Shown here piece by piece: positions 25,598-34,046 of a DNA stretch of 64,000 bases. The position numbers were made by a program, and so were the translations under genes. Source of the DNA: Ectothiorhodospiraceae bacterium. Its GTDB lineage: Bacteria > Pseudomonadota > Gammaproteobacteria > HK1. Under the pieces are notes generated by a model. That model was not told the DNA's origin. It searched no databases and saw nothing but the letters and a program-made list of their open reading frames with translations. Each line of letters starts with the position of its first letter. Position 1 is the stretch's first letter. The DNA is taken from assembly GCA_024234875.1 (NCBI GenBank), contig JACKNM010000012.1:62001-126000 (forward strand). The letters are read 5' to 3'.

Positions 25598-27052
25598 CTA
25601 CCAGCGTAGATTGACGTTCTTCACCCGCGTGTAGCTCATCAGCTCCTCGAAGCACTCCTCGCGACCGATGCCGCTGTGCTTCCACCCGCCGTAGGGCGCA
25701 CCGAGATAGCGCCCGCTCGAGTTGATCCAGACGTAGCCGGCCTCGACGCGGTCGGCGGTCTCCATCGCCCGATCGAGATCGTTGGTGACGATCGAGGCGG
25801 TCAGCCCGTAGACCAGCCCGTTGGCGCGCTCGAGCATCGCCTCGTAGTCCGACCAGGTGAGCACCGACATCACCGGCCCGAAGATCTCCTCGCGGGCGAT
25901 CCGCATCGAGTCGTCGACGGCGTCGAACACCGTGGGGGCGAGGAAGTGGCCGTTGGCGAGCTCCGGGTCGTCTGGGGGGCCACCGCCGGTGAGCAGGCGC
26001 GCGCCCTCGCGCCGGCCAGCGTCGACGAACTCCATCACCCGGTCGAGCTGGCGCTTCGAGACGATGGGTCCGACCTCCTTGTCGGCCAGCCACGGAAAGC
26101 CGACTGGCAGGGCCTCGACCTCGGCGACGAGCGCCTCGACGACCGCGTCGTGCAGCGACTCGTGGACGAAGACCCGCGAGGTGGAGCTGCACGACTGGCC
26201 CTGGCGATTCATGTTCATCCCCTTCACCGCCGCCTTCGCCGCCTTCGCGGGATCGGCGTCGGGGAAGATGATGATCGGGTTCTTGCCGCCGAGCTCCAGC
26301 GTCACCTCCTTGAGCCCTTCCGCCGCCTCGCGCGCGATGATGCGACCGGTCTCGACCGAGCCGACGAAGCCGATGCGCTCGACCAGAGGATGGCGCACCA
26401 TCGCCGAGCCGGTCGCGCCGCCACCGGTGACGACGTTGATCACGCCGGGTGGCATGACCCCCTCGCAGAGCTCGGCGAAGCGCAGACTCGACAGCGGCGC
26501 CTGCTCCGGGCCCTTGACCACCACCGTGTTGCCGGCGGCGAGCGCGGCGGCTGCTTTCTCGGCGCAGAACCGGAACGGGTGGTTGAAGGGATTGATCTTC
26601 GCCACCACGCCGTAGGGCTGGCGCCGGGTGAAGTTCATGTGCCGCGCGCCCTGGGAGGACGTCTCGCCCTTGATCTCGGTGACCAGGCCGGCGAAGTAGC
26701 GCAGCGTCTCCACCGTCCAGTCGACGTCGCCGACCATCCCGGCCAACGCATTGCCGGAATCGACGCAGTCCATGAGCCCGAGCTCGTCGCGGTGCGCGTG
26801 CAGCCGGTCGGCCAGTGCCTCGAGGTGGCCGGCACGCTCGCGCGCGGGCATTCGCCCCCAGTCGCGCTCGAAGGCGGCGCGCGCGGCACGCACCGCGCGG
26901 TCGACATCGGCCTCGCCGGCGAGCGGCACCTCGCCGAGATGCTCACCGGTCGACGGGTTGGTCGTCTCCATCCGACTGCCGTCGACGGCCTCCGACCACT
27001 CGCCGCCGATGTAGAGCCCGCGCGGGGTGAAGCCGAGTTGAGGTCCGATCAT
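25598..27052 (-). CDS. phnY: Aldehyde dehydrogenase, probable phosphonoacetaldehyde dehydrogenase (PhnY)
   Basis: A 484-residue NAD(P)-dependent aldehyde dehydrogenase of the betaine/phosphonoacetaldehyde dehydrogenase branch. The catalytic cysteine is C288 (GQSCSS) and the general base is E253 (LELGGKNP). The Rossmann motif reads GFVGSVETGR. It is the third gene of the PhnA operon. In Sinorhizobium meliloti, PhnY oxidises phosphonoacetaldehyde to phosphonoacetate, the substrate of PhnA; the position and length support the same role here. Betaine-aldehyde-type activity remains possible. The start at 27052 follows GGGAGA. Confidence 0.78.
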   Translation of the reverse strand: MIGPQLGFTPRGLYIGGEWSEAVDGSRMETTNPSTGEHLGEVPLAGEADVDRAVRAARAAFERDWGRMPARERAGHLEALADRLHAHRDELGLMDCVDSGNALAGMVGDVDWTVETLRYFAGLVTEIKGETSSQGARHMNFTRRQPYGVVAKINPFNHPFRFCAEKAAAALAAGNTVVVKGPEQAPLSSLRFAELCEGVMPPGVINVVTGGGATGSAMVRHPLVERIGFVGSVETGRIIAREAAEGLKEVTLELGGKNPIIIFPDADPAKAAKAAVKGMNMNRQGQSCSSTSRVFVHESLHDAVVEALVAEVEALPVGFPWLADKEVGPIVSKRQLDRVMEFVDAGRREGARLLTGGGPPDDPELANGHFLAPTVFDAVDDSMRIAREEIFGPVMSVLTWSDYEAMLERANGLVYGLTASIVTNDLDRAMETADRVEAGYVWINSSGRYLGAPYGGWKHSGIGREECFEELMSYTRVKNVNLRW

Positions 27053-27104
27053 CGTCGTCTCCCGAATGCGAGGGCCAACTCGCCGGCCGGTGGCGTGGGT
27101 CGGG

Positions 27105-28199
27105 TCAGGGCACGATGGCCGCGCGCAGCACGCCGTGGCTCGCGGCCTTCTCGAATGCCTCGCCGAGCTGGTCGAGGCCGAACCGGGAGTCCACGATCTC
27201 ACCGAACGGAAAGCGATCGCGGTTCGCCATCACGAAGTCCAGCGCCTGGATCAGGTGGCGCGGGTGGTAGTTGTGGATCCCCCGCAGCGTGATCCACTTG
27301 CGGATGAGGTCGTTGCCGTCGAGCTCGAAGGTCGATCCGGGATTGACCAGCCCGGCGAGGACGTAGCGCCCCCCGATGCGCAGCATCTCGATGCCGGAAC
27401 GCACCACTGACGGCACGCCGCAGACCTCGAGCACCACGTCGGGGCCGTCGGGCGGCGCGGCTGCGCGGACCGTGCGGACCAGGTCGCGCTCGTCCATGCG
27501 TCCGACGTCGAGGACCAGATCGGCGCCGAAGCGTCGCGCCACCTCGAGTCTCGCCGGCACCGCGTCGAGCGCGATGACCCGGGCCGCGCCACGCGCCTTC
27601 GCGATCGCGCAGCCGTAGATCCCGAGCAGCCCGAGCCCCTGCACGACCACCGTCTCGCCCATCGCGATCGCCGCCGCCTCGGTGACCGAGATCATGGTGG
27701 CGACACCGCAGTTGAGCGGCGTCGCCTCCTCGTCGGTGAGCGCGTCCGGCAGTTTCAGGATGCCGGTGCCGGGGAGGATGTAGCAGTAGTCGGCGAAGCC
27801 GCCGAGGAAGTGCGGGTCGTCGTCGACCAGATCGTGGCCGTACTTGCGCAGCCCCGGCGCCTTCTGCGGCATGTCGTGGACGTCGCGGTACCACGACGGG
27901 CCGTCGCGGAAGTACTCGGTCCAGGTGACGCGATCTCCGACCGCGAGCGGGTCGCCCCGCATGTCGTGATCGACGCCCTGGCCGAGCTGCTCGACGACGC
28001 CGATGATCTCGTGGCCGAGGATGCCGGGGCATGGATTGGGGCGGTGGCCCTCGTAGGAGTGGATGTCGGAGCGGCAGATGGTCGACATCGTGATCCGCAC
28101 CAGCACCTCGCCCGCGCGAGCGTCGCGCACCGGGTACTCGCGCACCTCGAACGGTGCATTCGGCTCGGCGTAGACCACCGCGCGGCCAGTCTTCGGCAT
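27105..28199 (-). CDS. Zinc-type alcohol dehydrogenase of the phosphonate operon
   Basis: A 364-residue medium-chain dehydrogenase. Catalytic zinc residues are C42 and H63-E64 (GHE), and the Rossmann motif is GLGLLGIYG. The lobe that usually binds structural zinc (four cysteines near residues 95-115) contains no cysteine; instead it reads TEYFRDGPSW...QKAPGLRKYGHD. LRKYGHD resembles the subgroup annotated as phosphonate-catabolism-associated alcohol dehydrogenase. It sits between phnA and the aldehyde dehydrogenase, so it may oxidise a phosphono-alcohol to phosphonoacetaldehyde (inference). It is transcribed from the phnA promoter, 38 bases after phnA. Confidence 0.82.
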   Translation of the reverse strand: MPKTGRAVVYAEPNAPFEVREYPVRDARAGEVLVRITMSTICRSDIHSYEGHRPNPCPGILGHEIIGVVEQLGQGVDHDMRGDPLAVGDRVTWTEYFRDGPSWYRDVHDMPQKAPGLRKYGHDLVDDDPHFLGGFADYCYILPGTGILKLPDALTDEEATPLNCGVATMISVTEAAAIAMGETVVVQGLGLLGIYGCAIAKARGAARVIALDAVPARLEVARRFGADLVLDVGRMDERDLVRTVRAAAPPDGPDVVLEVCGVPSVVRSGIEMLRIGGRYVLAGLVNPGSTFELDGNDLIRKWITLRGIHNYHPRHLIQALDFVMANRDRFPFGEIVDSRFGLDQLGEAFEKAASHGVLRAAIVP

Positions 28200-28237
28200 G
28201 ACGAAACCCTCCAGGCTCGGCAGGAACGATGCGGGCG

Positions 28238-29491
28238 TCAGACCGTCCCGTTCATCGCGTAGTCGAACACCTCGTAGCTGTGCAGCCGACGCTCCTCGGC
28301 GCGGCGCGCGTAGACCTCACCGATCGGACGGCTGAGGATGATCGGCACGTCCGCCTCGTAGAGGCTGCCGTGGGTGCGCAGGCGCTGGCCCTTGAGGCCG
28401 CTCAAGTCGTGGTCGACCGCGCGTGCGCCGACCACGGTGCGCGCGTCACCCATCACCGCGACGTCGCCCTCCGGCTCGAGCGGCAGGTCGAAGGCGCTCG
28501 CCACGCCGGTGCGCGACCAGACCTTCTCCAGGCCGGGGATGTCCCGGATCGCCTCGATCACCCGCTCGCCGTCGAGACCCTGGTGGCAGTAGACGCGGAC
28601 GAATCCGCCGAGCGCGCCGTGATGCCCCACGAACGCGTCGGTGATCGGGCAGATGACGGTGCTGGTTCCGCGCCCGAACTCGGCATCCAGGATGTCCTGT
28701 AGCCAGACCACGCGCGGGCTGCCGTCGTCGTTGGTCTTCTCGCTCATGCCGTGGTCGGCGGTGAGCGCGACCGTCGCGCCGAGCGCCTCGAGCGCACCGA
28801 AGCGGGCGTCGAGGTCGCGGTAGAACTGGTCGGCCTCGGGGTGACCCGGGGCGAACGCGTGTTGGATGAAGTCGGTGAGCGACAGGAACAGGATGTCGGG
28901 GCGGCGGTTGCGTAGCAGCTCGATCCCCGCGTCGAGGACCAGCAGCGAGAGATCGGCGGAATACATGTCGGGCAGCGGGCGGTCGAGGAGTCCGAGCACG
29001 TCCTCGATGCCGTTCTCCGCCAGCGTGCATCGATCCGCGTGCTGGGAGGAGAAGCTGACCGAGCCGTTGGTCAGATCCATGTCCTTCTGGAGCTGCTTGC
29101 GCAGCTTGTCCTTGGCGGTGATCGAGACCACCTTCGCGCCGTGGCGCGAGAACTCGCTCATCACCGAGCGTACCCGCAGTAGCTCGGGGCCGGTCATGAC
29201 CACCGGCTCGTTGGTCGCACGGTCGAGATAGAAGTTGCCCGAGATCCCGTGCACCGAGGCCGGCCGCCCGGTCACGATCGACATGTTGTTGGGGCAGGTG
29301 AAGCTCGGCATCGTGCCGTGGGCGACGTGGTAGAAGCCCTCACGCATGTAGCGCGCGATGTTCGGGATGATGCCGGCGGCCACCCCGTGCTCGATGTACT
29401 CGGGATCGCCGCCGTCGATGCACACCACGACCAGGGGGCGGTCGGGCCATCTGTAGGCGACGTCGTTCACGGTGAGGGTATCGGTCGGCAT
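28238..29491 (-). CDS. phnA: Phosphonoacetate hydrolase
   Basis: A 417-residue alkaline-phosphatase-superfamily hydrolase that cleaves the C-P bond of phosphonoacetate to acetate and phosphate. Metal and nucleophile residues are visible: D26 (CIDGGD), nucleophile T65 in MPSFTCPNN, the D...H pair in LTDFIQHAF, and DH in TADHGMSEK. A late histidine lies in THGSLYEADVP. These match the S. meliloti enzyme. It is the first gene of the operon and is divergent from the LysR regulator, with which it shares a palindromic promoter region. Substrate-induced regulation is expected from the S. meliloti precedent. Confidence 0.93.
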   Translation of the reverse strand: MPTDTLTVNDVAYRWPDRPLVVVCIDGGDPEYIEHGVAAGIIPNIARYMREGFYHVAHGTMPSFTCPNNMSIVTGRPASVHGISGNFYLDRATNEPVVMTGPELLRVRSVMSEFSRHGAKVVSITAKDKLRKQLQKDMDLTNGSVSFSSQHADRCTLAENGIEDVLGLLDRPLPDMYSADLSLLVLDAGIELLRNRRPDILFLSLTDFIQHAFAPGHPEADQFYRDLDARFGALEALGATVALTADHGMSEKTNDDGSPRVVWLQDILDAEFGRGTSTVICPITDAFVGHHGALGGFVRVYCHQGLDGERVIEAIRDIPGLEKVWSRTGVASAFDLPLEPEGDVAVMGDARTVVGARAVDHDLSGLKGQRLRTHGSLYEADVPIILSRPIGEVYARRAEERRLHSYEVFDYAMNGTV

Positions 29492-29562
29492 GGTCTCTCC
29501 TCCGGTCGCCCCGCGTGCCGGGTGGTTCCCGAGAGTCGAATCGCGCGGTGCAGGTTGCGGGA

Positions 29563-29585
29563 CGATAGCAACACTTCTACTATCG
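29563..29585. promoter_or_regulatory. Inverted repeat CGATAG-N11-CTATCG in the phnA/lysR promoter region
   Basis: Perfect 6-base arms at 29563-29568 and 29580-29585, in an AT-rich patch of a GC-rich sequence, between the divergent phnA and LysR genes. It lies about 25 bases from the main palindrome and could be a second contact for the same regulator. Confidence 0.45.
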
Positions 29586-29609
29586 CCAAAATTGTAAATA
29601 CATCAGTTA

Positions 29610-29628
29610 GCATCGATTGAGTCGATGT
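29610..29628. promoter_or_regulatory. LysR-type operator copy 1, overlapping the regulator start codon
   Basis: GCATCGATTGAGTCGATGT: 6-base arms CATCGA/TCGATG flank TTGAG and contain a T-N11-A core. The sequence agrees with the copy at 34235-34253 at 14 of 19 positions, and all five differences are transitions. The ATG of the LysR gene (29625-29627) is inside the right arm, so binding here would also cover its translation start region. Confidence 0.7.
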
Positions 29629-30509
29629 ACGAGAAGTGGCTCCAGGCGTTCCACACCGTCGCGGTAGCGGGTGGCTTCACCCGTGCGGCCGAGGTGTTGA
29701 ACGTCGGCCAGCCAACCGTCTCGACCCATGTCAAGGCGCTCGAGGCGCACTTTCGCGTCGAGCTGTTCCATCGCCACGGTCGTAGCGTGAAGCTCACCCC
29801 CACCGGCGAGCGGTTGCTCACCATCACTCGCGATCTCTACGGCCACGAGGCCGAGGCCCTGGCGCTACTGCGCGCGACGCGGAACCTGGAGACCGGCCGC
29901 CTGGTGCTGAGCGCCGTCGGGCCCTTCGACGTGATGGAGGTGCTGCAGGTCTTTCGCCGCCGACATCCCGGGATCGACACCCACGTCACGCTCGGCTTCG
30001 AGGGTGAGATCCTCGACGGGTTGCGCTGCTTCGATCACGACGTGGGGGTGATCGGGCGCCCGGTCGACGACCCCGAGTTCCACTGCGTCTTCTACAACCG
30101 GCACCGGGTGCTGGTCATCGTCCACGTCGACCATCCACTGGCGCGTCGGCGCACCGTCCGTCTGGCCGATCTGCAGGGTTGCGAGATGGTGCTGCGCCCG
30201 TCGTTCTCGACCACGCGGCAGGCATTCGACCGCGCCATCGAGGCCGCGGGCGTGCGCATCAATCCAGTCATGGAGATCAACAGCCGCGAGGCGGCCCGTG
30301 AGGCGGTGGTGCGCGGCTTCGGTATCGGTGTGATCTCGGAGACCGAGCTCGCACCGTCGCCCAGCATCCGCACGCTGCGAGTGACCGATGCCGAGATGTA
30401 CACCCGGGCCTACCTGGTGTGCCTCGCGAGCCGCAGCGAGCGGCCACTGATCAGGGCGTACTTCGAGACCGCAGAGGGTATCGATCCGGCTCGGCGCGGC
30501 AGCATCTGA
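29625..30509 (+). CDS. LysR-family regulator of the phosphonate genes
   Basis: A 294-residue LysR transcription factor. The winged helix-turn-helix covers residues 5-60 (FHTVAVAGGFTRAAEVLNVGQPTVSTHVKALE region). The effector domain follows, with typical LVLSAVGPFDVMEVL and GIGVISETEL segments. The length and the MYEKWLQAFH start match family norms. It is divergent from phnA and convergent with phnE. Near-identical palindromes upstream of it and upstream of phnD suggest that it controls degradation, uptake and itself; the ligand is probably a phosphonate (inference). In S. meliloti a LysR protein likewise controls phnWAY. Confidence 0.9.
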   Translation: MYEKWLQAFHTVAVAGGFTRAAEVLNVGQPTVSTHVKALEAHFRVELFHRHGRSVKLTPTGERLLTITRDLYGHEAEALALLRATRNLETGRLVLSAVGPFDVMEVLQVFRRRHPGIDTHVTLGFEGEILDGLRCFDHDVGVIGRPVDDPEFHCVFYNRHRVLVIVHVDHPLARRRTVRLADLQGCEMVLRPSFSTTRQAFDRAIEAAGVRINPVMEINSREAAREAVVRGFGIGVISETELAPSPSIRTLRVTDAEMYTRAYLVCLASRSERPLIRAYFETAEGIDPARRGSI

Positions 30510-30563
30510 CCACCTCCTCGGCGCGGGTCATGCGCGGTGCCGTCGGCGCGCACGACATCGGTC

Positions 30564-31394
30564 TCACTTCATCCGCATCACGCGATCGCGTGCGTAGGCC
30601 GATACGATCTCGGAGACGATGACCAGCGCCACGATCGACAGGATGATCGCCGCGACGCGCTCGGTCTCGATCTGCAGCACCGCGCGCTTGAGATACCAGC
30701 CCATGCCGCCGGCGCCGACGAACCCGACCACCGTCGCGGCGCGGAAGGCGACGTCCCAGGTGTAGATGCTGATGCCGGTGAAGGCGACGCGAACCTGCGG
30801 AAAGACACCGAACACCACGGTCTGGAACAGGTTCGCGCCGGCCGCGCGCATCGCCTCCACCGGCCCCATGTCGATCGCCTCGATCTCCTCCGCGAACAGC
30901 TTCCCGGCGAAGCCAGCGCAGAAGAACGTGAGCGCGAGGACCCCGGGCAACATCCCGAACCCGAGGATGCTCACGAACAGGATGGCCCAGATCATCTCGT
31001 GCACGGCGCGAAAGCCCATCGTGAACAGGCGCGCCACGGGATAGACGAAGCGTCGACTGGGGGTCATGTTGAACGACCCGAACCAGCCCAGCAGCACCGA
31101 CAGCAGCAGCCCGAACAGCGCGCCGAGATAGGCCATCTGGATGGTCTCGACGACGTAGTCGAGGTAATCACGGTCGAGGATGTAGGCCAGATCCGGTGGG
31201 TAGTAGCGGCTGGCGAGGACCTGCCACATCCGGCCGAGCATGTCCGGGATCCGCTCCAGCGGGATCTCGAGGTGGTCGACGCTGAATGCGAGGAAGGCGA
31301 GGACCGCGATCCAGGCCCCGTGCCCGATCAGCGACTGCGGGAACCGGAACCGCCGCCACTGCAGTGCGGTCGCCCGACCGGCCGAGCCCGCCAT
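30564..31394 (-). CDS. phnE: Phosphonate ABC transporter permease PhnE (second copy of the pair)
   Basis: A 276-residue inner-membrane permease. The EAA-type docking loop reads GPVEAMRAAGANLFQTVVFGVFPQ within a six-helix topology. GAGGMGWYLKRAVLQIE near the C-terminus is typical of PhnE. Its ATG overlaps the stop of the upstream permease (ATGA). Tandem phnE genes encode a heterodimeric channel that works with PhnC and PhnD. Confidence 0.93.
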   Translation of the reverse strand: MAGSAGRATALQWRRFRFPQSLIGHGAWIAVLAFLAFSVDHLEIPLERIPDMLGRMWQVLASRYYPPDLAYILDRDYLDYVVETIQMAYLGALFGLLLSVLLGWFGSFNMTPSRRFVYPVARLFTMGFRAVHEMIWAILFVSILGFGMLPGVLALTFFCAGFAGKLFAEEIEAIDMGPVEAMRAAGANLFQTVVFGVFPQVRVAFTGISIYTWDVAFRAATVVGFVGAGGMGWYLKRAVLQIETERVAAIILSIVALVIVSEIVSAYARDRVMRMK

Positions 31395-32242
31395 CAGATC
31401 ACCGCCTTGCGGGCGAAGTACGAGAGCACCTCGCCGAGCAGGATGAGGGCCAGGATGGCGATGATCACCGCGGTCACGCCGGCGAAGTTGAAGGTGTTGA
31501 GCTGGCGGAAGAACACCAGGCCGAGGCCGCCGGCGCCGACCAGGCCGAGGATCGCCGAACGGCGGATGTTGATCTCCCACTCGAAGATGATGACCCCGAG
31601 CACCTGTGGCAGCACCTGGGGCAGGATGGCGTAGAGCATCACCTGGAAGCCGTTGCCACCGACGGCGCGGATGGCCTCGACCGGGCCGTGGTCGATGTCC
31701 TCGATCGCCTCGGCGGACATCTTGGCGATGAAGCCGACCGAGCGAACCGCGATGGCGAAGATCCCGGCGAGCGGGCCGAGCCCCACCACCGCGACGAAGA
31801 ACAGCGCCCAGACGATCTCGTGGATCGACCGGCTGAGGGTCATCATCAGGCGCGCCAACGGATAGGTGACGGGCTTGTAGGGCGTGATGTTCAGCGCGCC
31901 GAACCAGGCAGCCGGAACGCAGATGACGACGCCGAGCAGCGTCCCGAGGCAGGCGATCATCAGGGTCTCGACCGCGGGCCCGGCGAGACTCGGGAACAGA
32001 GCCCAGTCCACCGCCAGGAACTCGCCGGCCGCGGCCAGAACGCTTTGCAGCGAGCCCATGCGCTCCCAGTCGGTGTCGTCGATGATGGTGACCTGCACGC
32101 TCCAGACGACGAGCACGACGAGCACCATCACGAAGGTCGAGACGCGATAGCGCCGGCGACGCCGCGAGTCCAGAACCTGGTCCGCGGCTCGCGAGCGCCA
32201 GGCGACGTCCGCGGTCGCCGCGGCCTGTCGGAAGGTGCTCAC
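31394..32242 (-). CDS. phnE: Phosphonate ABC transporter permease PhnE (first copy)
   Basis: A 282-residue permease with an N-terminal cytoplasmic arm (residues 1-33) and about six helices. The docking loop is GPVEAIRAVGGNGFQVMLYAILPQ, closely similar to the second copy. GAGGLGLVFFRQLN is the conserved C-terminal motif. The GTG at 32242 starts one base after the phnC stop; an upstream in-frame ATG at 32296 would overlap phnC by about 50 bases and is less likely. Confidence 0.92.
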   Translation of the reverse strand: MSTFRQAAATADVAWRSRAADQVLDSRRRRRYRVSTFVMVLVVLVVWSVQVTIIDDTDWERMGSLQSVLAAAGEFLAVDWALFPSLAGPAVETLMIACLGTLLGVVICVPAAWFGALNITPYKPVTYPLARLMMTLSRSIHEIVWALFFVAVVGLGPLAGIFAIAVRSVGFIAKMSAEAIEDIDHGPVEAIRAVGGNGFQVMLYAILPQVLPQVLGVIIFEWEINIRRSAILGLVGAGGLGLVFFRQLNTFNFAGVTAVIIAILALILLGEVLSYFARKAVI

Positions 32243-32243
32243 C

Positions 32244-32996
32244 TCAGAGGACTTCCATCGCGTAGATCTGGTCGAGCTTCGCCTGGTCCATCTCACCCGT
32301 CGGCCCGTCGAACATCTTCACGCCGTCCTGCAGCCCGATGATCTTGTTGCAGAACTCCATCGCCAGGCGCACGTCGTGGATGTTGCACAGGCAGGGCACG
32401 CCGAACTCCTCGGCCATGGTCTTGATCAGGCCCATGACCTCGCGCGAGATCTTGGGGTCCAGCGCCGACGTCGGCTCGTCGAGGAGCATCAGCCTCGGCC
32501 CCTGCATCAACGCCCGCGCGATGCCGACGCGCTGGCGCTGGCCACCGGACAGCTCGTCGGCCCGCTTGTCGACGTGGTCCTGGAGGCCGACCCGCTGGAG
32601 CAACTCCAGCGCGCGCTCGATGTCGGCGCGCGGGAAGGCGCGGAAGAGTGTCCGCACATTGCCGGTGTAGCCGAGTCTTCCGGAGAGGACGTTGTCCATC
32701 ACGCTCATGCGGTTGATGAGGTTGAACTCCTGGAAGATCATGCCGATGTCACGGCGCAGGATCCGGAGCTGGCGCCCGGGTAGGGTGGTGACGTCGGTGC
32801 CGTAGAAGTGAATCGAGCCGGCCGTCGGCTCGACCAGGCGGTTGATGCAGCGGATCAGGGTCGACTTGCCGGCACCGCTCGGCCCGATGATGGCGAAGAA
32901 GTCGTCGGCCTCGACCTCGAACGAGACCCCTTTCAGGATCTCCGGTCCACTCGACGTGTAACGCGCGCGGAGCTCGCGCACCTCGAGGATTGGCAT
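32244..32996 (-). CDS. phnC: Phosphonate ABC transporter ATP-binding protein PhnC
   Basis: A 250-residue ABC ATPase. The P-loop GPSGAGKS is at residues 38-45, the signature is SGGQRQR, and Walker B is LMLLDEPTSALD. GMIFQEFNLINRMSVMDNVL is typical of PhnC. It follows phnD after a 114-base gap holding hairpins and is tightly coupled to phnE. Confidence 0.95.
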   Translation of the reverse strand: MPILEVRELRARYTSSGPEILKGVSFEVEADDFFAIIGPSGAGKSTLIRCINRLVEPTAGSIHFYGTDVTTLPGRQLRILRRDIGMIFQEFNLINRMSVMDNVLSGRLGYTGNVRTLFRAFPRADIERALELLQRVGLQDHVDKRADELSGGQRQRVGIARALMQGPRLMLLDEPTSALDPKISREVMGLIKTMAEEFGVPCLCNIHDVRLAMEFCNKIIGLQDGVKMFDGPTGEMDQAKLDQIYAMEVL

Positions 32997-33053
32997 CGTG
33001 TCCTCCGGGCAGGGTCAGGGAAGATCTGCAACCTCGCAGACCTTCCCCACACC

Positions 33054-33078
33054 GCTGCCGGCCATCGCGGCCGGCAGC
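33054..33078. promoter_or_regulatory. Hairpin between phnD and phnC
   Basis: GCTGCCGGCC (33054-33063) pairs perfectly with GGCCGGCAGC (33069-33078) around the loop ATCGC, 32 bases after the phnD stop. A weaker hairpin (8 of 9 pairs) lies at 33021-33044. Its position between binding-protein and ATPase genes suggests differential expression within the operon. Confidence 0.6.
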
Positions 33079-33110
33079 GCGCGGCGGTCGAGGTCCGGGG
33101 CGGCCCCGGC

Positions 33111-34046
33111 CTACTTCTTGGCGTCCTTCGCCTTCTTCAGCGTGCGGATGATGTCGTAGTCCTTCGACGACATGCGCACGAAGGTGTTGGACTTCACGTT
33201 GGCGAGGAACTTCTTCGCGTTCTCCTGATCCTTCAGGCCGAGGAAGGTCTCCTCGATCTTGGCCCGGATCTCCGGGCACAGCGTGTTGCGATACACGAAC
33301 GGGTCCTGTGGGATCGGATCCGACTGCCACAGCACGTTGAAGTCCTCGAGCTTGACCTCGCCCTTGGTCACCACGTTGTCGAAGCGATGCGTCGCCACGA
33401 AGGCGGCGTCGACCTTGCCCTGCGCGACCGCGACCGTCGACAGCTCGTGGCTGCCGGTATAGGCGACGCGGCCGAAGTACTTGTCGATGTCGGTGCCGAG
33501 CACGCCGCCGAAGACCACGCGCGGCATCAGATTCCCCGAGGTGCTGCCGGGGTCGGTGAGCCCGATGGTCGCGCCCTTGAGCGACTCGACCGAGGTGAAC
33601 TTGCTGCCCTTCTTCGAGATCAGGGCGGCCCGGTAGCCCGGTCCCTCCTCCTGGAGGTGCCCGGGCTTCTTGGCGTAGGTGGCGAAGACCTCGATGGTCG
33701 GGTCCTTCTCGTTGGCGATGATGTAGCTGTACGGTCCGAGCACCGCGACGTCGACGAAGCCGCCGAGCAGCCCCTCGACCACCGACGCGTAGGACGTCGG
33801 CATGAAGAACTGAATCTTCTTGCCGGTGAGCTTCGCCATCCGATCGGTGACTGGCTTGTAGAGCTCGAGCTCGGCCACGGTCTCCTCGGTCGGAACCATG
33901 GCGAAGGTGAGCGCCTCCGGGTTGCGGCACTCGGCCGCGCCGACCGAGACGGCCGATGTCATCGCCAGTGCGCCTGCCAGGGTGGCAATCGCACGCGTCA
34001 TCGGACGGCGCGTGGACTCGTCGGTCCGCTTCTTTCTCGCGAGCAT
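33111..34046 (-). CDS. phnD: Periplasmic phosphonate-binding protein PhnD
   Basis: A 311-residue binding protein with a signal peptide (cleavage near GAA/EC, residue 37). Mature motifs LTFAMVPTEETVAELELYKPV, VLGPYSYIIANEK, GLTDPGSTSGNLMPR and HRFDNVV match PhnD, which captures 2-aminoethylphosphonate and related compounds. It is the first gene of phnD-C-E-E. The ATG at 34046 follows GGGGAGA. The long promoter region carries the shared palindrome about 190 bases upstream. Confidence 0.94.
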   Translation of the reverse strand: MLARKKRTDESTRRPMTRAIATLAGALAMTSAVSVGAAECRNPEALTFAMVPTEETVAELELYKPVTDRMAKLTGKKIQFFMPTSYASVVEGLLGGFVDVAVLGPYSYIIANEKDPTIEVFATYAKKPGHLQEEGPGYRAALISKKGSKFTSVESLKGATIGLTDPGSTSGNLMPRVVFGGVLGTDIDKYFGRVAYTGSHELSTVAVAQGKVDAAFVATHRFDNVVTKGEVKLEDFNVLWQSDPIPQDPFVYRNTLCPEIRAKIEETFLGLKDQENAKKFLANVKSNTFVRMSSKDYDIIRTLKKAKDAKK

